A stretch of DNA of 7,416 nucleotides from Eubacterium sp. (GTDB lineage Bacteria; Bacillota; Clostridia; Lachnospirales; CAG-274). This document shows, piece after piece, positions 1-6,263 of this stretch (position 1 is the first letter of the stretch; each line of letters opens with the position of its first letter). Below the pieces are notes generated by a model that worked only from the letters and a program-made list of their open reading frames with translations, did not search any database and had not been told where the DNA came from. Position numbers and translations under genes: made by a program. The DNA lies in NCBI GenBank assembly GCA_020859645.1, contig JAJBVU010000275.1, positions 1 through 7,416 on the forward strand, read 5' to 3'.

Positions 1-816
1 GCAGAAATGACAGTGAACATTGGCTTTTTTATCCTCATTGAGCATAGCTTCAAGCTCTTTTTTGCCCACGCTTACCAAAGCCTTTACAACCTTGTCTCTT
101 GAACAGTCACATCTGAACTCCGTTTCGGTTCTGTCCATAATTACCGGGTCAAAATCCTTCAAAACTCTGTTTACAATTCCCTCAATGTCAAGACCGCTTT
201 CAAACATAGACGTTACGGAAGGAATTGCCCCGAGACGGCGCTCAAGGCGAGTTATAATATCATCGTCGGCATCGGGCAAAAGCTGTAAAATAAACCCTCC
301 CGACTGCTTAATTGAAAGGTCGGTGTCAACCAAAACCCCCAAGGCACAGGCTGAACGGGTCTGCTCGCTTAAAGCGAAATAATAGGTTATGTCCTCGGCG
401 ATTTCTCCTGAAATTATGGGAACCTGACCTACATAAGGCTCTTTAAGTCCCAAATCTTTGATTACTGTCAGACTGCCGTTGCCAACAGCTCCGCTTACGT
501 CAAGCTTTCCGAATTTGTTTAGGGGCAGGCTGGCAGAGGGGTTGTTTACATAGCCCTTGACTGTTCCGTCGGCGGCTGCGGTTACGGTAATTCCCCCGAT
601 AGGTCCGTCGCCCTTAATTGTTATGGTTAAAATGTTGGTGGGGTCTTTCAGCATAAGCCCCATCATTGTTCCGGCGGTTAGGGTTCTGCCCAAAGCTGCG
701 GAAGCAGTTGGGGTGGTGTTGTGGGCTTGTCTTGCCCTTTCCGCAATGTCCTTAGTGTCTGCAAAGAAGAAGCGGATTGCTCCCTCTGCGGCGGTGCCTC
801 TTAAAACACAGCTCAT
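1..816 (-). CDS. hslO: Hsp33 redox-regulated molecular chaperone, 3' end missing
   Basis: Cytosolic holdase chaperone of the Hsp33 family. It is kept inactive by a zinc centre and activated when oxidative stress forms disulfides and releases the zinc (family knowledge). 272 residues are visible from the ATG at 816; family members are usually about 290, so roughly 20 C-terminal residues lie beyond the left edge. The N-terminal core is typical, with the segment VPIISGEIAEDITYYF followed by SEQTRSACALGVLVD. The zinc/redox switch is visible: C236-D-C238 (codons 103-111), then C269-H-F-C272, whose last Cys is encoded by bases 1-3. All four zinc cysteines are therefore present. The start codon overlaps the stop of the upstream methyltransferase (ATGA, 813-816), and an AAAGGA about ten bases upstream gives a good ribosome site. 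It is therefore probably translationally coupled and transcribed from the promoter at 1593-1621. Confidence 0.96.
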   Translation of the reverse strand, partial: MSCVLRGTAAEGAIRFFFADTKDIAERARQAHNTTPTASAALGRTLTAGTMMGLMLKDPTNILTITIKGDGPIGGITVTAAADGTVKGYVNNPSASLPLNKFGKLDVSGAVGNGSLTVIKDLGLKEPYVGQVPIISGEIAEDITYYFALSEQTRSACALGVLVDTDLSIKQSGGFILQLLPDADDDIITRLERRLGAIPSVTSMFESGLDIEGIVNRVLKDFDPVIMDRTETEFRCDCSRDKVVKALVSVGKKELEAMLNEDKKANVHCHFC

Positions 817-1565
817 ATTTCATTATCCTTTCTTACAATAAAATAAATTCTTTCGGTGGTTTCAGTCGGTGCTTCTAAATTTTCTGCGTCGGCAGTTTCC
901 GAAAGCTTAAAGCCCGTCTCTTTCAGAAGTCCTTCAATTTCTTCAACGGAATAGGCTCTTTCATAGTGGCATTCCTCAGCCCTTTCATAGGAGCCGTCGG
1001 GATTTTCCGAAAAAATGTTTACATAATATTCGCAAATATTTTTATCCTCGTCAAAACAGTTTTCACAGGTAAAGGCGTAGCTGTCTGTTGTCTGACAGAA
1101 GCTGCCGTCTCCCAAAACTTCCTTAAGCTTGTAGGGGGTGTTAAGGTCGAAAATAAAAAGTCCCTTGTCATTAAGAGTGTTTTTACAGTTTTCGAATACC
1201 TTTTTAAGGTCACCCTTATCCGTAATATAATTCAGACTGTCGCAAAGAGAAATAATCAGGTCATAGCCTTCGGGGGAAGAAAAATCCCTCATATCCTGCT
1301 GCACAAAAAGGGGATTTACACCGGCTTTAACGGCGTTGTTATATGCTTCCGTCAGCATTTCCTCCGAAATGTCAGCCCCTGTTACCTCGCAGCCCTTTTT
1401 CGCAAAGAGGATCGACATTTGCCCTGTTCCGCAGCCCAAATCCAAAACAGTCTCCGGCTTTATATTATATTTTTCCAAATAATGCTCAATGTTTTTAAGC
1501 CAGTCTCCGTAAGGCACATCCTCCATAAAGACATCATAAAGATGAGCCAGGCTTTTATATATCAT
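813..1565 (-). CDS. class I SAM-dependent methyltransferase (YqeM-like)
   Basis: Soluble 250-residue Rossmann-fold methyltransferase. Motif I is VLDLGCGTGQ (residues 40-49). The acidic residue that normally binds the SAM ribose is D65 in VTGADIS. QQDMRDF (89-95) and YDLIISLCDSLNYI (101-114) follow as the later core motifs, and GLFIFDLNTP is the post-motif III strand. The N-terminus (Y..LAHLYDVFMEDVPYGDW) matches the small YqeM-like Firmicute methyltransferases as I recall them; their substrate is not established, so none is assigned. The start at 1565 is backed by AAAGGA at 1575-1580, nine bases upstream, with a near-consensus promoter just beyond. It is the first gene of a two-gene unit with hslO (4-nt overlap). 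The C-terminal half is rich in Cys, Asp and Glu but carries no motif I recognise. Confidence 0.9.
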   Translation of the reverse strand: MIYKSLAHLYDVFMEDVPYGDWLKNIEHYLEKYNIKPETVLDLGCGTGQMSILFAKKGCEVTGADISEEMLTEAYNNAVKAGVNPLFVQQDMRDFSSPEGYDLIISLCDSLNYITDKGDLKKVFENCKNTLNDKGLFIFDLNTPYKLKEVLGDGSFCQTTDSYAFTCENCFDEDKNICEYYVNIFSENPDGSYERAEECHYERAYSVEEIEGLLKETGFKLSETADAENLEAPTETTERIYFIVRKDNEI

Positions 1566-1592
1566 ATTTTCACGTCCTTTTCTTTTTCTCGT

Positions 1593-1621
1593 ATTATATC
1601 ATAAATTTATTTTAAAGTAAA
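1593..1621 (-). promoter_or_regulatory. sigma-A-type promoter for methyltransferase-hslO
   Basis: Read on the minus strand there is a -35 box TTTACT (1616-1621), a 17-bp spacer and a perfect -10 TATAAT (1593-1598). The predicted start of transcription is near 1586, which leaves a leader of about 20 nt holding the AAAGGA ribosome site. No heat-shock CIRCE-type repeat was seen beside it, so the pair looks like a housekeeping unit. Confidence 0.8.
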
Positions 1622-1638
1622 CATCGCCTTTGAGATGA

Positions 1639-1662
1639 AAATAAGAAAATACTTGCTTATTT
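1639..1662. promoter_or_regulatory. 24-bp dyad in divergent promoter region, possible operator
   Basis: AAATAAG (1639-1645) and CTTATTT (1656-1662) form perfect 7-bp arms separated by 10 bp. The dyad lies between two divergent promoters and overlaps the proposed -35 of sfsA, a position suited to a dimeric repressor. The arms are AT-rich, so chance is a real alternative. No regulator is encoded in the window. Confidence 0.3.
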
Positions 1663-1681
1663 ACAGTGTCAATGCTAAAAT
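1653..1681 (+). promoter_or_regulatory. putative promoter for sfsA-rarA-nim-like operon
   Basis: A TTGCTT -35 (1653-1658), a 17-bp spacer and a TAAAAT -10 (1676-1681, one mismatch to consensus) precede sfsA by about 35 bp. The -35 is weak, so the assignment is tentative. It is the best-spaced pair between the divergent genes on this strand. Confidence 0.5.
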
Positions 1682-1704
1682 TAAATATAGATAATTCAAA
1701 CAAT

Positions 1705-1710
1705 GGGAGA
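1705..1710 (+). promoter_or_regulatory. ribosome binding site that decides the sfsA start
   Basis: GGGAGA sits seven bases before the ATG at 1718. An in-frame ATG at 1703 lies on top of this site and has no Shine-Dalgarno sequence of its own. SfsA proteins usually begin M-K-Y-x-x-I, which also matches 1718. Confidence 0.75.
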
Positions 1711-1717
1711 AATAAAG

Positions 1718-2398
1718 ATGAAATACGAAAGCATAAAAAAAGCTGTGTTTTTGAAGAGACCCAACAGATTTTGCGCTGAGGTTTTGATTGACGGAGAAGT
1801 CGAGACGGTTCATGTTAAAAACACAGGGCGGTGCAGAGAAATTTTAGTTGAAGGTGCAGATGTCATTCTTGCAGAAGGAAAGGGCGAAAAGCGGAAAACA
1901 AAATATGACCTTGTCTCGGTTTATAAGGGAGACAGGCTTATTAACATAGATTCACAAGCACCCAATAAGGCGGCGGGTGAGTGGTTTTTATCGGGAAAAA
2001 GCCCTTTCGGAAGGGTTGAGGTTAAGGCTGAAAGAACCTTCGGAGCGTCAAGAATCGATTTTCTTTTGGAAAAGGATGGACGGAAAATTTTTGTAGAAGT
2101 TAAGGGAGTAACCCTTGAAAATGACGGGGTTGTGTCATTTCCCGATGCGCCTACGGAAAGAGGAACAAAGCACTTAAGAGAGCTGACATCTGCTTTGGCT
2201 CAGGGCTATGAAGCCTATGTTTTGTTTGTTGTACAGATGAAGAATGTGAAATATTTTACGCCCAACAGCGAACACGATCCTGTTTTTTCAGCGGAGCTTT
2301 TGAAAGCAAAAAACAGCGGAGTAAATATTTTGGCGTATGACTGTTTTGTAAGTGAAAACGAAATGAGAATAGAAGAGGTTGTTGAAATAAGGATTTGA
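1718..2398 (+). CDS. sfsA: SfsA family DNA-binding / nuclease-fold protein
   Basis: A 226-residue SfsA homologue, the usual family length. Family members pair an N-terminal OB-like domain with a C-terminal PD-(D/E)XK nuclease-like fold. The E. coli protein was named for stimulating sugar fermentation and binds DNA; its biochemical role remains unclear. Visible marks are FLKRPNRF (11-18), VHVKNTGRCRE (31-41), SRIDF (111-115, with Asp114), the EVK motif (127-129) and FPDAPTERGTKHLREL (141-156). Asp114 and Glu127/Lys129 match the acidic/lysine arrangement of nuclease active sites, so catalytic residues look intact. It is first in a plus-strand operon; the rarA ribosome site begins at its stop codon. 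The longer ATG start at 1703 would add five residues and is less likely. Confidence 0.93.
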   Translation: MKYESIKKAVFLKRPNRFCAEVLIDGEVETVHVKNTGRCREILVEGADVILAEGKGEKRKTKYDLVSVYKGDRLINIDSQAPNKAAGEWFLSGKSPFGRVEVKAERTFGASRIDFLLEKDGRKIFVEVKGVTLENDGVVSFPDAPTERGTKHLRELTSALAQGYEAYVLFVVQMKNVKYFTPNSEHDPVFSAELLKAKNSGVNILAYDCFVSENEMRIEEVVEIRI

Positions 2399-2411
2399 AA
2401 GGAAGAATTTT

Positions 2412-3737
2412 ATGGATTTATTTGAATATCAGGCTCAAAAAAGCAGAGAAAACGAAGCCCCTTTGGCGGCAAGACTTCGCCCCTCCACCCTTGAGGAATT
2501 TGTAGGTCAGGAGGAAATCGTCGGCGAGGGAAAGCTGCTCTACAGAGCCATAAAGGCGGATAAGCTGACATCGGTTATATTTTACGGCCCTCCGGGAACA
2601 GGCAAAACAACCCTTGCCAAAATTATTGCCGGCACAACCCAAAGCCGTTTTGAACAGCTTAACGCCACAACCTCGGGCATTAAGGACATTAAAGACGTGG
2701 TCGAAAGGGCTAAGAGAGAACTGGGCTTTGACGGACGGAAAACGATTTTGTTTATAGACGAAATCCACAGGTTTAACAAAACCCAACAGGATACCCTTTT
2801 GCCTTATGTGGAGGACGGCGTCGTTATTCTGATCGGAGCAACAACGGAAAACCCCTTTTTCGAGGTAAACAGGGCTTTGCTTTCCAGAAGCATTGTTTTT
2901 GAGCTTAAAAAGCTCAGCAAGGAGAATATTAAGACAATCCTCAAAAGAGCGGTTTATGACAAGGAAAAGGGAATGGGAAGCTACAAGGCGGAAATCACCG
3001 AGGAAGCCCTTGATTTTTTGGCAGATACTGCCGACGGAGACGCAAGAGTAGCCTTAAACGCCGTTGAACTGGGGGTTTTGACAACAGAAAGAAACAAGGA
3101 CGGAGTTATTTTAATTGACCTTGAAACTGCCGGAGAATGTATTCAGCGAAGGGTTTTAAGTTACGACAAAAAAGGAAATAATCACTACGATACAGCCTCT
3201 GCCTTTATAAAAAGTATGAGAGGTTCAGACCCGGACGCAGCGGTTTATTATTTGGCGAGAATGTTAGCAAGCGGAGAGGACATTAAGTTTATAGCAAGGC
3301 GGATTGTTATCTGCGCCGCTGAGGACGTGGGAATGGCTGACCCCAACGCACTGAGGGTGGCTGTTTCCGCCGCATGGGCAGCTGATTTTGTGGGTATGCC
3401 CGAAGCAAGAATTATTTTAAGCGAGGCTGTCTGCTACGTTGCGTCAGCCCCTAAGTCAAACGCTTCTTATCTTGCCGTAAACAAGGCTTTGCAGGACGTT
3501 GAAAAGGTTAGGGTTGAAACAATTCCCATTTATCTTAAGGATATTCACTATGAGGGTCACGAGGTTTTCGGCAACGGAAACGGCTATAAATATGCCCATG
3601 ACTATGAAAACCACTATGTTGATCAGCAGTATCTGCCCGATGAGGTTAAAGACAGGGTTTATTATGAGCCTACGGGCATAGGCTATGAACAGGAGGTTTT
3701 AGAATATTTCCGCAAAATCAAAGGAGACAAAAAATGA
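2412..3737 (+). CDS. rarA: replication-associated recombination protein A, AAA+ ATPase
   Basis: RarA (MgsA) is a clamp-loader-like AAA+ ATPase of the RarA/WRNIP1 family that acts at stalled replication forks and on single-stranded DNA ends (family knowledge). The 441 residues are full length. Visible motifs are the N-terminal LAARLRPSTLEEFVGQ, Walker A GPPGTGKT (59-66), Walker B ILFIDEIHRF (112-121), sensor 1 GATTENP (142-148), an arginine-finger segment ALLSRS (155-160) and the sensor 2 region DGDARVALNAVE (208-219). The C-terminal helical/tetramerisation domain contains KSMRGSDPDAAVYYLARM (267-284) and the conserved AAEDVGMADP (302-311). AAAGGAAG (2398-2405) is a strong ribosome site six bases before the ATG. 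The gene lies 13 bp after sfsA, and its stop overlaps the next start by 4 nt, so it is the middle gene of an operon. Confidence 0.97.
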   Translation: MDLFEYQAQKSRENEAPLAARLRPSTLEEFVGQEEIVGEGKLLYRAIKADKLTSVIFYGPPGTGKTTLAKIIAGTTQSRFEQLNATTSGIKDIKDVVERAKRELGFDGRKTILFIDEIHRFNKTQQDTLLPYVEDGVVILIGATTENPFFEVNRALLSRSIVFELKKLSKENIKTILKRAVYDKEKGMGSYKAEITEEALDFLADTADGDARVALNAVELGVLTTERNKDGVILIDLETAGECIQRRVLSYDKKGNNHYDTASAFIKSMRGSDPDAAVYYLARMLASGEDIKFIARRIVICAAEDVGMADPNALRVAVSAAWAADFVGMPEARIILSEAVCYVASAPKSNASYLAVNKALQDVEKVRVETIPIYLKDIHYEGHEVFGNGNGYKYAHDYENHYVDQQYLPDEVKDRVYYEPTGIGYEQEVLEYFRKIKGDKK

Positions 3738-4213
3738 GAAGAAAAGACAGAGAGGTTACGGACTTTAGCGAAATTATTAAAATAATAGATGAATGCGAGG
3801 TTTTAAGGCTGGGGCTTGCAGACGGAGACTACCCCTATATTGTGCCTGTGAATTTTTCCTACAGAGTTTTGGGAAAAGAAATCGAGTTTTACATTCACGG
3901 GGCACTGGCAGGCAGAAAGTATGAGCTTCTTCAAAAAAATCCCTTATGCTCATTCGAAATGGATATACCCATGGGAATGGACTTTCTTTATGAAAAAAAG
4001 GACGTTACAATGCGTTATAAGTGTGTTATGGGGAAAGCCGAAGCGGAGTTTTTGGAAGGGGAGGAAAAGCAAAAGGCTCTTGACGAAATTATTATGGCAA
4101 GATATGAGGAAACAAAGAATTTTGACTATAATAAAACAGCGGTCAAAAGAACCGCTGTTATAAGGCTTAAAGTAACCGAAGTCACCGCAAAGGCAAACCT
4201 CAGAAAGAATTGA
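3734..4213 (+). CDS. NimA-like pyridoxamine 5'-phosphate oxidase family flavoprotein
   Basis: A 159-residue single-domain protein of the split-barrel FMN-binding fold (pyridoxamine-phosphate-oxidase-like, NimA subgroup). Recognisable parts are the MRRKDREV start, a PYIVPVNFSY strand pair (34-43), FYIHGALAGRKYELL (52-66) with the subgroup's conserved His55, and a C-terminal segment ending VIRLKVTEVTAKA. NimA proteins were named for nitroimidazole resistance through nitro-group reduction, but most clostridial homologues have no tested role, so resistance is not claimed. AAGGAG (3721-3726) lies seven bases before the ATG. The start overlaps the rarA stop as ATGA, implying translational coupling. 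It is last in the operon and ends directly at a palindromic repeat. Heme-utilisation or general flavin reductase roles are alternatives. Confidence 0.85.
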   Translation: MRRKDREVTDFSEIIKIIDECEVLRLGLADGDYPYIVPVNFSYRVLGKEIEFYIHGALAGRKYELLQKNPLCSFEMDIPMGMDFLYEKKDVTMRYKCVMGKAEAEFLEGEEKQKALDEIIMARYEETKNFDYNKTAVKRTAVIRLKVTEVTAKANLRKN

Positions 4214-4316
4214 GGGCTGCCGGAGAGGGGAATATTTGTAATATATTTGCATTATATTAGAGAGGTATATCACCTCTCAGCTTCACTGCGTTCAGCAGCT
4301 CCCCTCAAGGGGAGCC
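4214..4316. repeat. palindromic MITE-like interspersed repeat between convergent genes
   Basis: This element fills nearly the whole gap between the convergent nim-like and ABC ATPase genes. Its ends form an imperfect terminal inverted repeat: 4215-4231 matches the reverse complement of 4300-4316 at 13 of 17 positions. Inside are GAGAGGT/ACCTCTC (4260-4266 with 4272-4278), CTGC/GCAG (4286-4289 with 4295-4298) and GCTCCCC/GGGGAGC (4298-4304 with 4309-4315). The right half (CCTCTCAGC..., GCAGCTCCCCTCAAGGGGAG) resembles multi-copy intergenic repeats I recall from gut Clostridia genomes; this memory was not checked. It encodes no protein. The left end is more degenerate, which suggests an old copy. 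Confidence 0.6.
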
Positions 4317-4329
4317 TTAGTTAGCTTTT
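4298..4329 (+). terminator. hairpin with weak T tract, possible terminator of sfsA-rarA-nim operon
   Basis: GCTCCCC-TCAA-GGGGAGC is a GC-rich 7-bp stem with a tetraloop (4298-4315). It is followed by CTTAGTTAGCTTTTA, a broken T-rich stretch. On the minus strand the same hairpin lacks a T run. It is the right end of the repeat, so termination may be a borrowed function. Confidence 0.4.
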
Positions 4330-5131
4330 ACTGTGACATTAAAATTCTGTCATTGTCGAGCCTTTTTCCTGCGTTTATGCGGAACTGCTCTACAAGGTCA
4401 TCGATTGTCATATTGTCTCTTTCCCTGCCCTTAATATCCAAAATGATTTTGCCGTCGTCCATCATAATGGTGCGGTTGCCTAAATCGAGAGCCTGGTGCA
4501 TATTGTGGGTTACCATAAGGCAGGTTATTTTTCTTTCATCAATTATATTTCTCGTAAGCTCCAAAACCTTTTCCGCCGTAGCCGGGTCAAGAGCGGCTGT
4601 GTGCTCGTCCAAAAGAAGAAGCTTGGGAGTTACCATAGTCGCCATAAGCAGTGTCAAAGCCTGTCTCTGACCGCCTGAAAGAAGCCCTACGGGTTGCTTC
4701 ATTCTGTCCTCAAGACCCATATTAAGAAGTGAAAGCTGCTCACGAAAACGCTTTTTGTCGGCATTGCTTATACGGCTGAAAAACTTTATGGGAGAGGTTG
4801 AAGCACGAAGATAAGCCAGAGCCATATTTTCCTCAATTGTCATATGGGGAGCGGTTCCCTTTAAGGGATCCTGAAAGAGATGACCTATCTGTTTCGAACG
4901 GAGATGACGCTTCTTGTAGGTTATATCCTCACCGCCTAAAATGATCTTGCCCTCGTCAACATAAAACTGACCTGTTATAGCGTTGAAAAGTGTGGATTTG
5001 CCTGCGCCGTTGCTGCCTACGATTGTGACAAAGTCTCCTGCGTCCAAATGAAGAGAAAGGTCTGAAACGGCTGTTTTTTCGTTTACCGTACCGGGGTTAA
5101 ATGTTTTCTTAATTTTGATTACGTCAAGCAT
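4328..5131 (-). CDS. ABC importer ATP-binding subunit (COG1101 type)
   Basis: The cytoplasmic motor of the importer encoded with the permease and lipoprotein upstream. All nucleotide-binding motifs are intact in its 267 residues: Walker A GSNGAGKST (39-47), Q-loop HLFQDP with Gln87, signature LSGGQ (151-155), Walker B LLLLDEHTAALD (171-182) and the switch His209 in MVTHN. The ending GRERDNMTIDDLVEQFR (235-251) is characteristic of this branch, which is close to ATPases of the TrpXYZ-like and branched-chain amino acid groups. AAGGAGG (5140-5146) lies eight bases upstream of the ATG, and the start overlaps the permease stop by 8 nt (5124-5131), giving coupled translation. A link to phosphonate uptake, suggested by the PhnK label of its COG, is not supported by context. 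Confidence 0.93.
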   Translation of the reverse strand: MLDVIKIKKTFNPGTVNEKTAVSDLSLHLDAGDFVTIVGSNGAGKSTLFNAITGQFYVDEGKIILGGEDITYKKRHLRSKQIGHLFQDPLKGTAPHMTIEENMALAYLRASTSPIKFFSRISNADKKRFREQLSLLNMGLEDRMKQPVGLLSGGQRQALTLLMATMVTPKLLLLDEHTAALDPATAEKVLELTRNIIDERKITCLMVTHNMHQALDLGNRTIMMDDGKIILDIKGRERDNMTIDDLVEQFRINAGKRLDNDRILMSQ

Positions 5132-6047
5132 TCTTTCCCCCTCCTTTCCTCGAAAGGCGAACCTTTGCCATAAACGCCGCTTTTTCCTTTAAATAAGGCG
5201 AAGCAATAGCCGCCGCAACAATTACCGCCGAAACAAGCTTAAGACATTCCGCAGGCACGTTAAGTCTCAGAGCTACAGCCACAATGAAGCGGTAAAGACA
5301 GCTGCCGAAAATAACGCCTATTACACGTCTTATCATGCCGCCCTTGCCTATAAGGGTTTCACCTATAATAAGGCTTGCAAGGGCTATTGTTACCATACCC
5401 GTGCCTATGTTTATGTCGCAGGACTTTTGATACTGGGCAATAAGACAGCCGGAAAGAGCCGTTAAGCTGTTGGCAACACATAAGCCCACTGTAATTGTAA
5501 ATGCTGAATTTATGCTTGAAGCCTGAACCATATCGGGGTTGTCGCCGGTTGCCCTTATGGACATACCGAGACGGGTGCCTAAAAACAGAGCCAAAAGAAT
5601 GGCAACTATTATGGTAATACCGGCAGCCACAATCAGCTTATATGTACCCTGACCCAAATAATTTTTGGCGATTGAAAAAACTGTGTCGCAGTTAAACAAA
5701 TTGGCGACGGAGCTGAAGCCCATAACGGCTATGTTTATGGTGTAAAGCCCTGTGTTTACTATAATTCCGGCAAGAATTGACTCAATGCCCATTCTTGTCT
5801 GTAAAAACGCCGTAACAAAGCCGGAGCAGACCCCGGCGGCAATTGCCGCAAAGAGAGCAAGGAAGGGATGACCGGAAAGTGTAACCATTGCCCCCGTGGC
5901 ACAGCCTAATGTAAAACAGCCGTCTGTTGAAAGGTCGGCAATATTTAAAAGTGAAAATGATATAAAGAGCGCAAGAGCCACAAGGGAGTAAATACAGCCC
6001 AGCTCAAGAGCACTCTGTAAAATCGAAATGGTGAAAATTGTTGACAT
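5124..6047 (-). CDS. ABC importer permease (COG4120 type, branched-chain amino acid transporter superfamily)
   Basis: A 307-residue integral membrane protein with about eight or nine hydrophobic segments, at roughly residues 8-38, 44-58, 61-82, 90-110, 136-157, 181-204, 218-235, 240-262 and 267-284. The hydrophilic segment GTRLGMSIRATGDNPDMVQA (157-176) corresponds to the cytoplasmic coupling loop of this permease superfamily. An Arg/Lys-rich tail (295-305) is consistent with a cytoplasmic C-terminus. The start at 6047 (MSTIFTISILQSALELG) is chosen because GAGGA (6054-6058) lies six bases upstream and the first membrane helix follows at once. An ATG at 6149 would add 34 non-membrane residues translated through a terminator hairpin and is rejected. 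The gene follows a 280-bp gap after the lipoprotein gene and overlaps the ATPase gene by 8 nt. Confidence 0.93.
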   Translation of the reverse strand: MSTIFTISILQSALELGCIYSLVALALFISFSLLNIADLSTDGCFTLGCATGAMVTLSGHPFLALFAAIAAGVCSGFVTAFLQTRMGIESILAGIIVNTGLYTINIAVMGFSSVANLFNCDTVFSIAKNYLGQGTYKLIVAAGITIIVAILLALFLGTRLGMSIRATGDNPDMVQASSINSAFTITVGLCVANSLTALSGCLIAQYQKSCDINIGTGMVTIALASLIIGETLIGKGGMIRRVIGVIFGSCLYRFIVAVALRLNVPAECLKLVSAVIVAAAIASPYLKEKAAFMAKVRLSRKGGGKNA

Positions 6048-6080
6048 ATGTTTTCCTCGTAAAAATATAATATCTGTTTT

Positions 6081-6110
6081 AAAAAAGAGGACGCTGTGAA
6101 AACGTCCTCT
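6081..6110 (-). terminator. intrinsic terminator just upstream of permease gene
   Basis: On the minus strand AGAGGACG (6110-6103), a 9-nt loop and CGTCCTCT (6093-6086) form a perfect 8-bp stem followed by five further T residues (6085-6081). It lies 34-63 bp before the permease start codon, inside the importer operon. This position suits partial termination or attenuation rather than the end of the operon. Confidence 0.8.
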
Positions 6111-6130
6111 ATAAATTCTACAAGTTTGAC

Positions 6131-6162
6131 AAAAGCCGATTGTTTGCAATTGCGAAACAATC
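6131..6162 (-). terminator. terminator-like hairpin, weaker copy
   Basis: On the minus strand GATTGTTT (6162-6155) pairs with AAACAATC (6145-6138) around a loop containing the self-complementary GCAATTGC. GGC and four T residues (6134-6131) follow. The AT-rich stem and short T tract make it weaker than its neighbours on both sides. Confidence 0.45.
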
Positions 6163-6173
6163 TAACTGTTGAC

Positions 6174-6211
6174 AAAAAACGATTGCTTCGTGTTTCACAC
6201 TCCCGCAATCG
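6174..6211 (-). terminator. intrinsic terminator inside importer operon
   Basis: On the minus strand CGATTGC (6211-6205) pairs with GCAATCG (6186-6180). An inner stem GTGT/ACAC (6200-6197 with 6193-6190) is closed by a GAA loop, and six T residues (6179-6174) follow immediately. The T run directly after the stem fits factor-independent termination of transcripts leaving the lipoprotein gene. Confidence 0.7.
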
Positions 6212-6228
6212 CCCCGTCGTTCGCATCC

Positions 6229-6242
6229 GGGTCTATCGACCC
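6229..6242 (-). other. small GGGTC/GACCC hairpin
   Basis: GGGTC-TATC-GACCC forms a 5-bp stem with a 4-nt loop. It lies in a GC-richer patch (about 6205-6262) that differs from the AT-rich DNA on either side. No T run follows, so it is more likely part of a larger folded RNA or repeat than a terminator. Confidence 0.45.
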
Positions 6243-6263
6243 TATATGCTCATGTCCGGGAGG

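Larger units (their letters stand above)
6117..6211. repeat. two diverged tandem hairpin units
   Basis: The plus-strand stretches 6117-6146 and 6161-6190 share the pattern TCTA...GACAAAA..CGATTG..T and match at 22 of 30 aligned positions with one gap. Each is followed by the other arm of a hairpin (AAACAATC at 6155-6162, GCAATCG at 6205-6211). They look like duplicated or independently inserted terminator-like units. Nothing coding is seen. Confidence 0.55.

Noticed and set aside
557..841. 94-codon plus-strand frame opposite hslO
   Set aside because: The minus strand here encodes a well-conserved Hsp33 core, and the plus frame has no ribosome site or family resemblance.
966..1604. Open frame of 212 codons on the plus strand opposite the methyltransferase
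   Set aside because: It lies antisense to a gene with clear SAM-binding motifs, has no ribosome site, and its translation resembles no family I know.
1601..1610. Perfect palindrome ATAAATTTAT in the methyltransferase promoter spacer
   Set aside because: It is ten bases of pure AT sequence in an AT-rich spacer, so chance is the simplest explanation.
6048..6095. Separate promoter for permease-ATPase after the last terminator (TATTAT at 6067-6072, minus strand)
   Set aside because: No acceptable -35 box is found 16-18 bp upstream of it; the AT-rich match is easily chance.
6048..6149. 34-residue N-terminal extension of the permease from an ATG at 6149
   Set aside because: It would be translated through the terminator at 6081-6110 and is not hydrophobic like a permease start. 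The ATG at 6047 has a good GAGGA site at the right distance.
5945..6226. 93-codon minus-strand frame across the intercistronic gap and permease start
   Set aside because: It runs through two terminator-like hairpins and overlaps the permease out of frame. Composition and content look noncoding.
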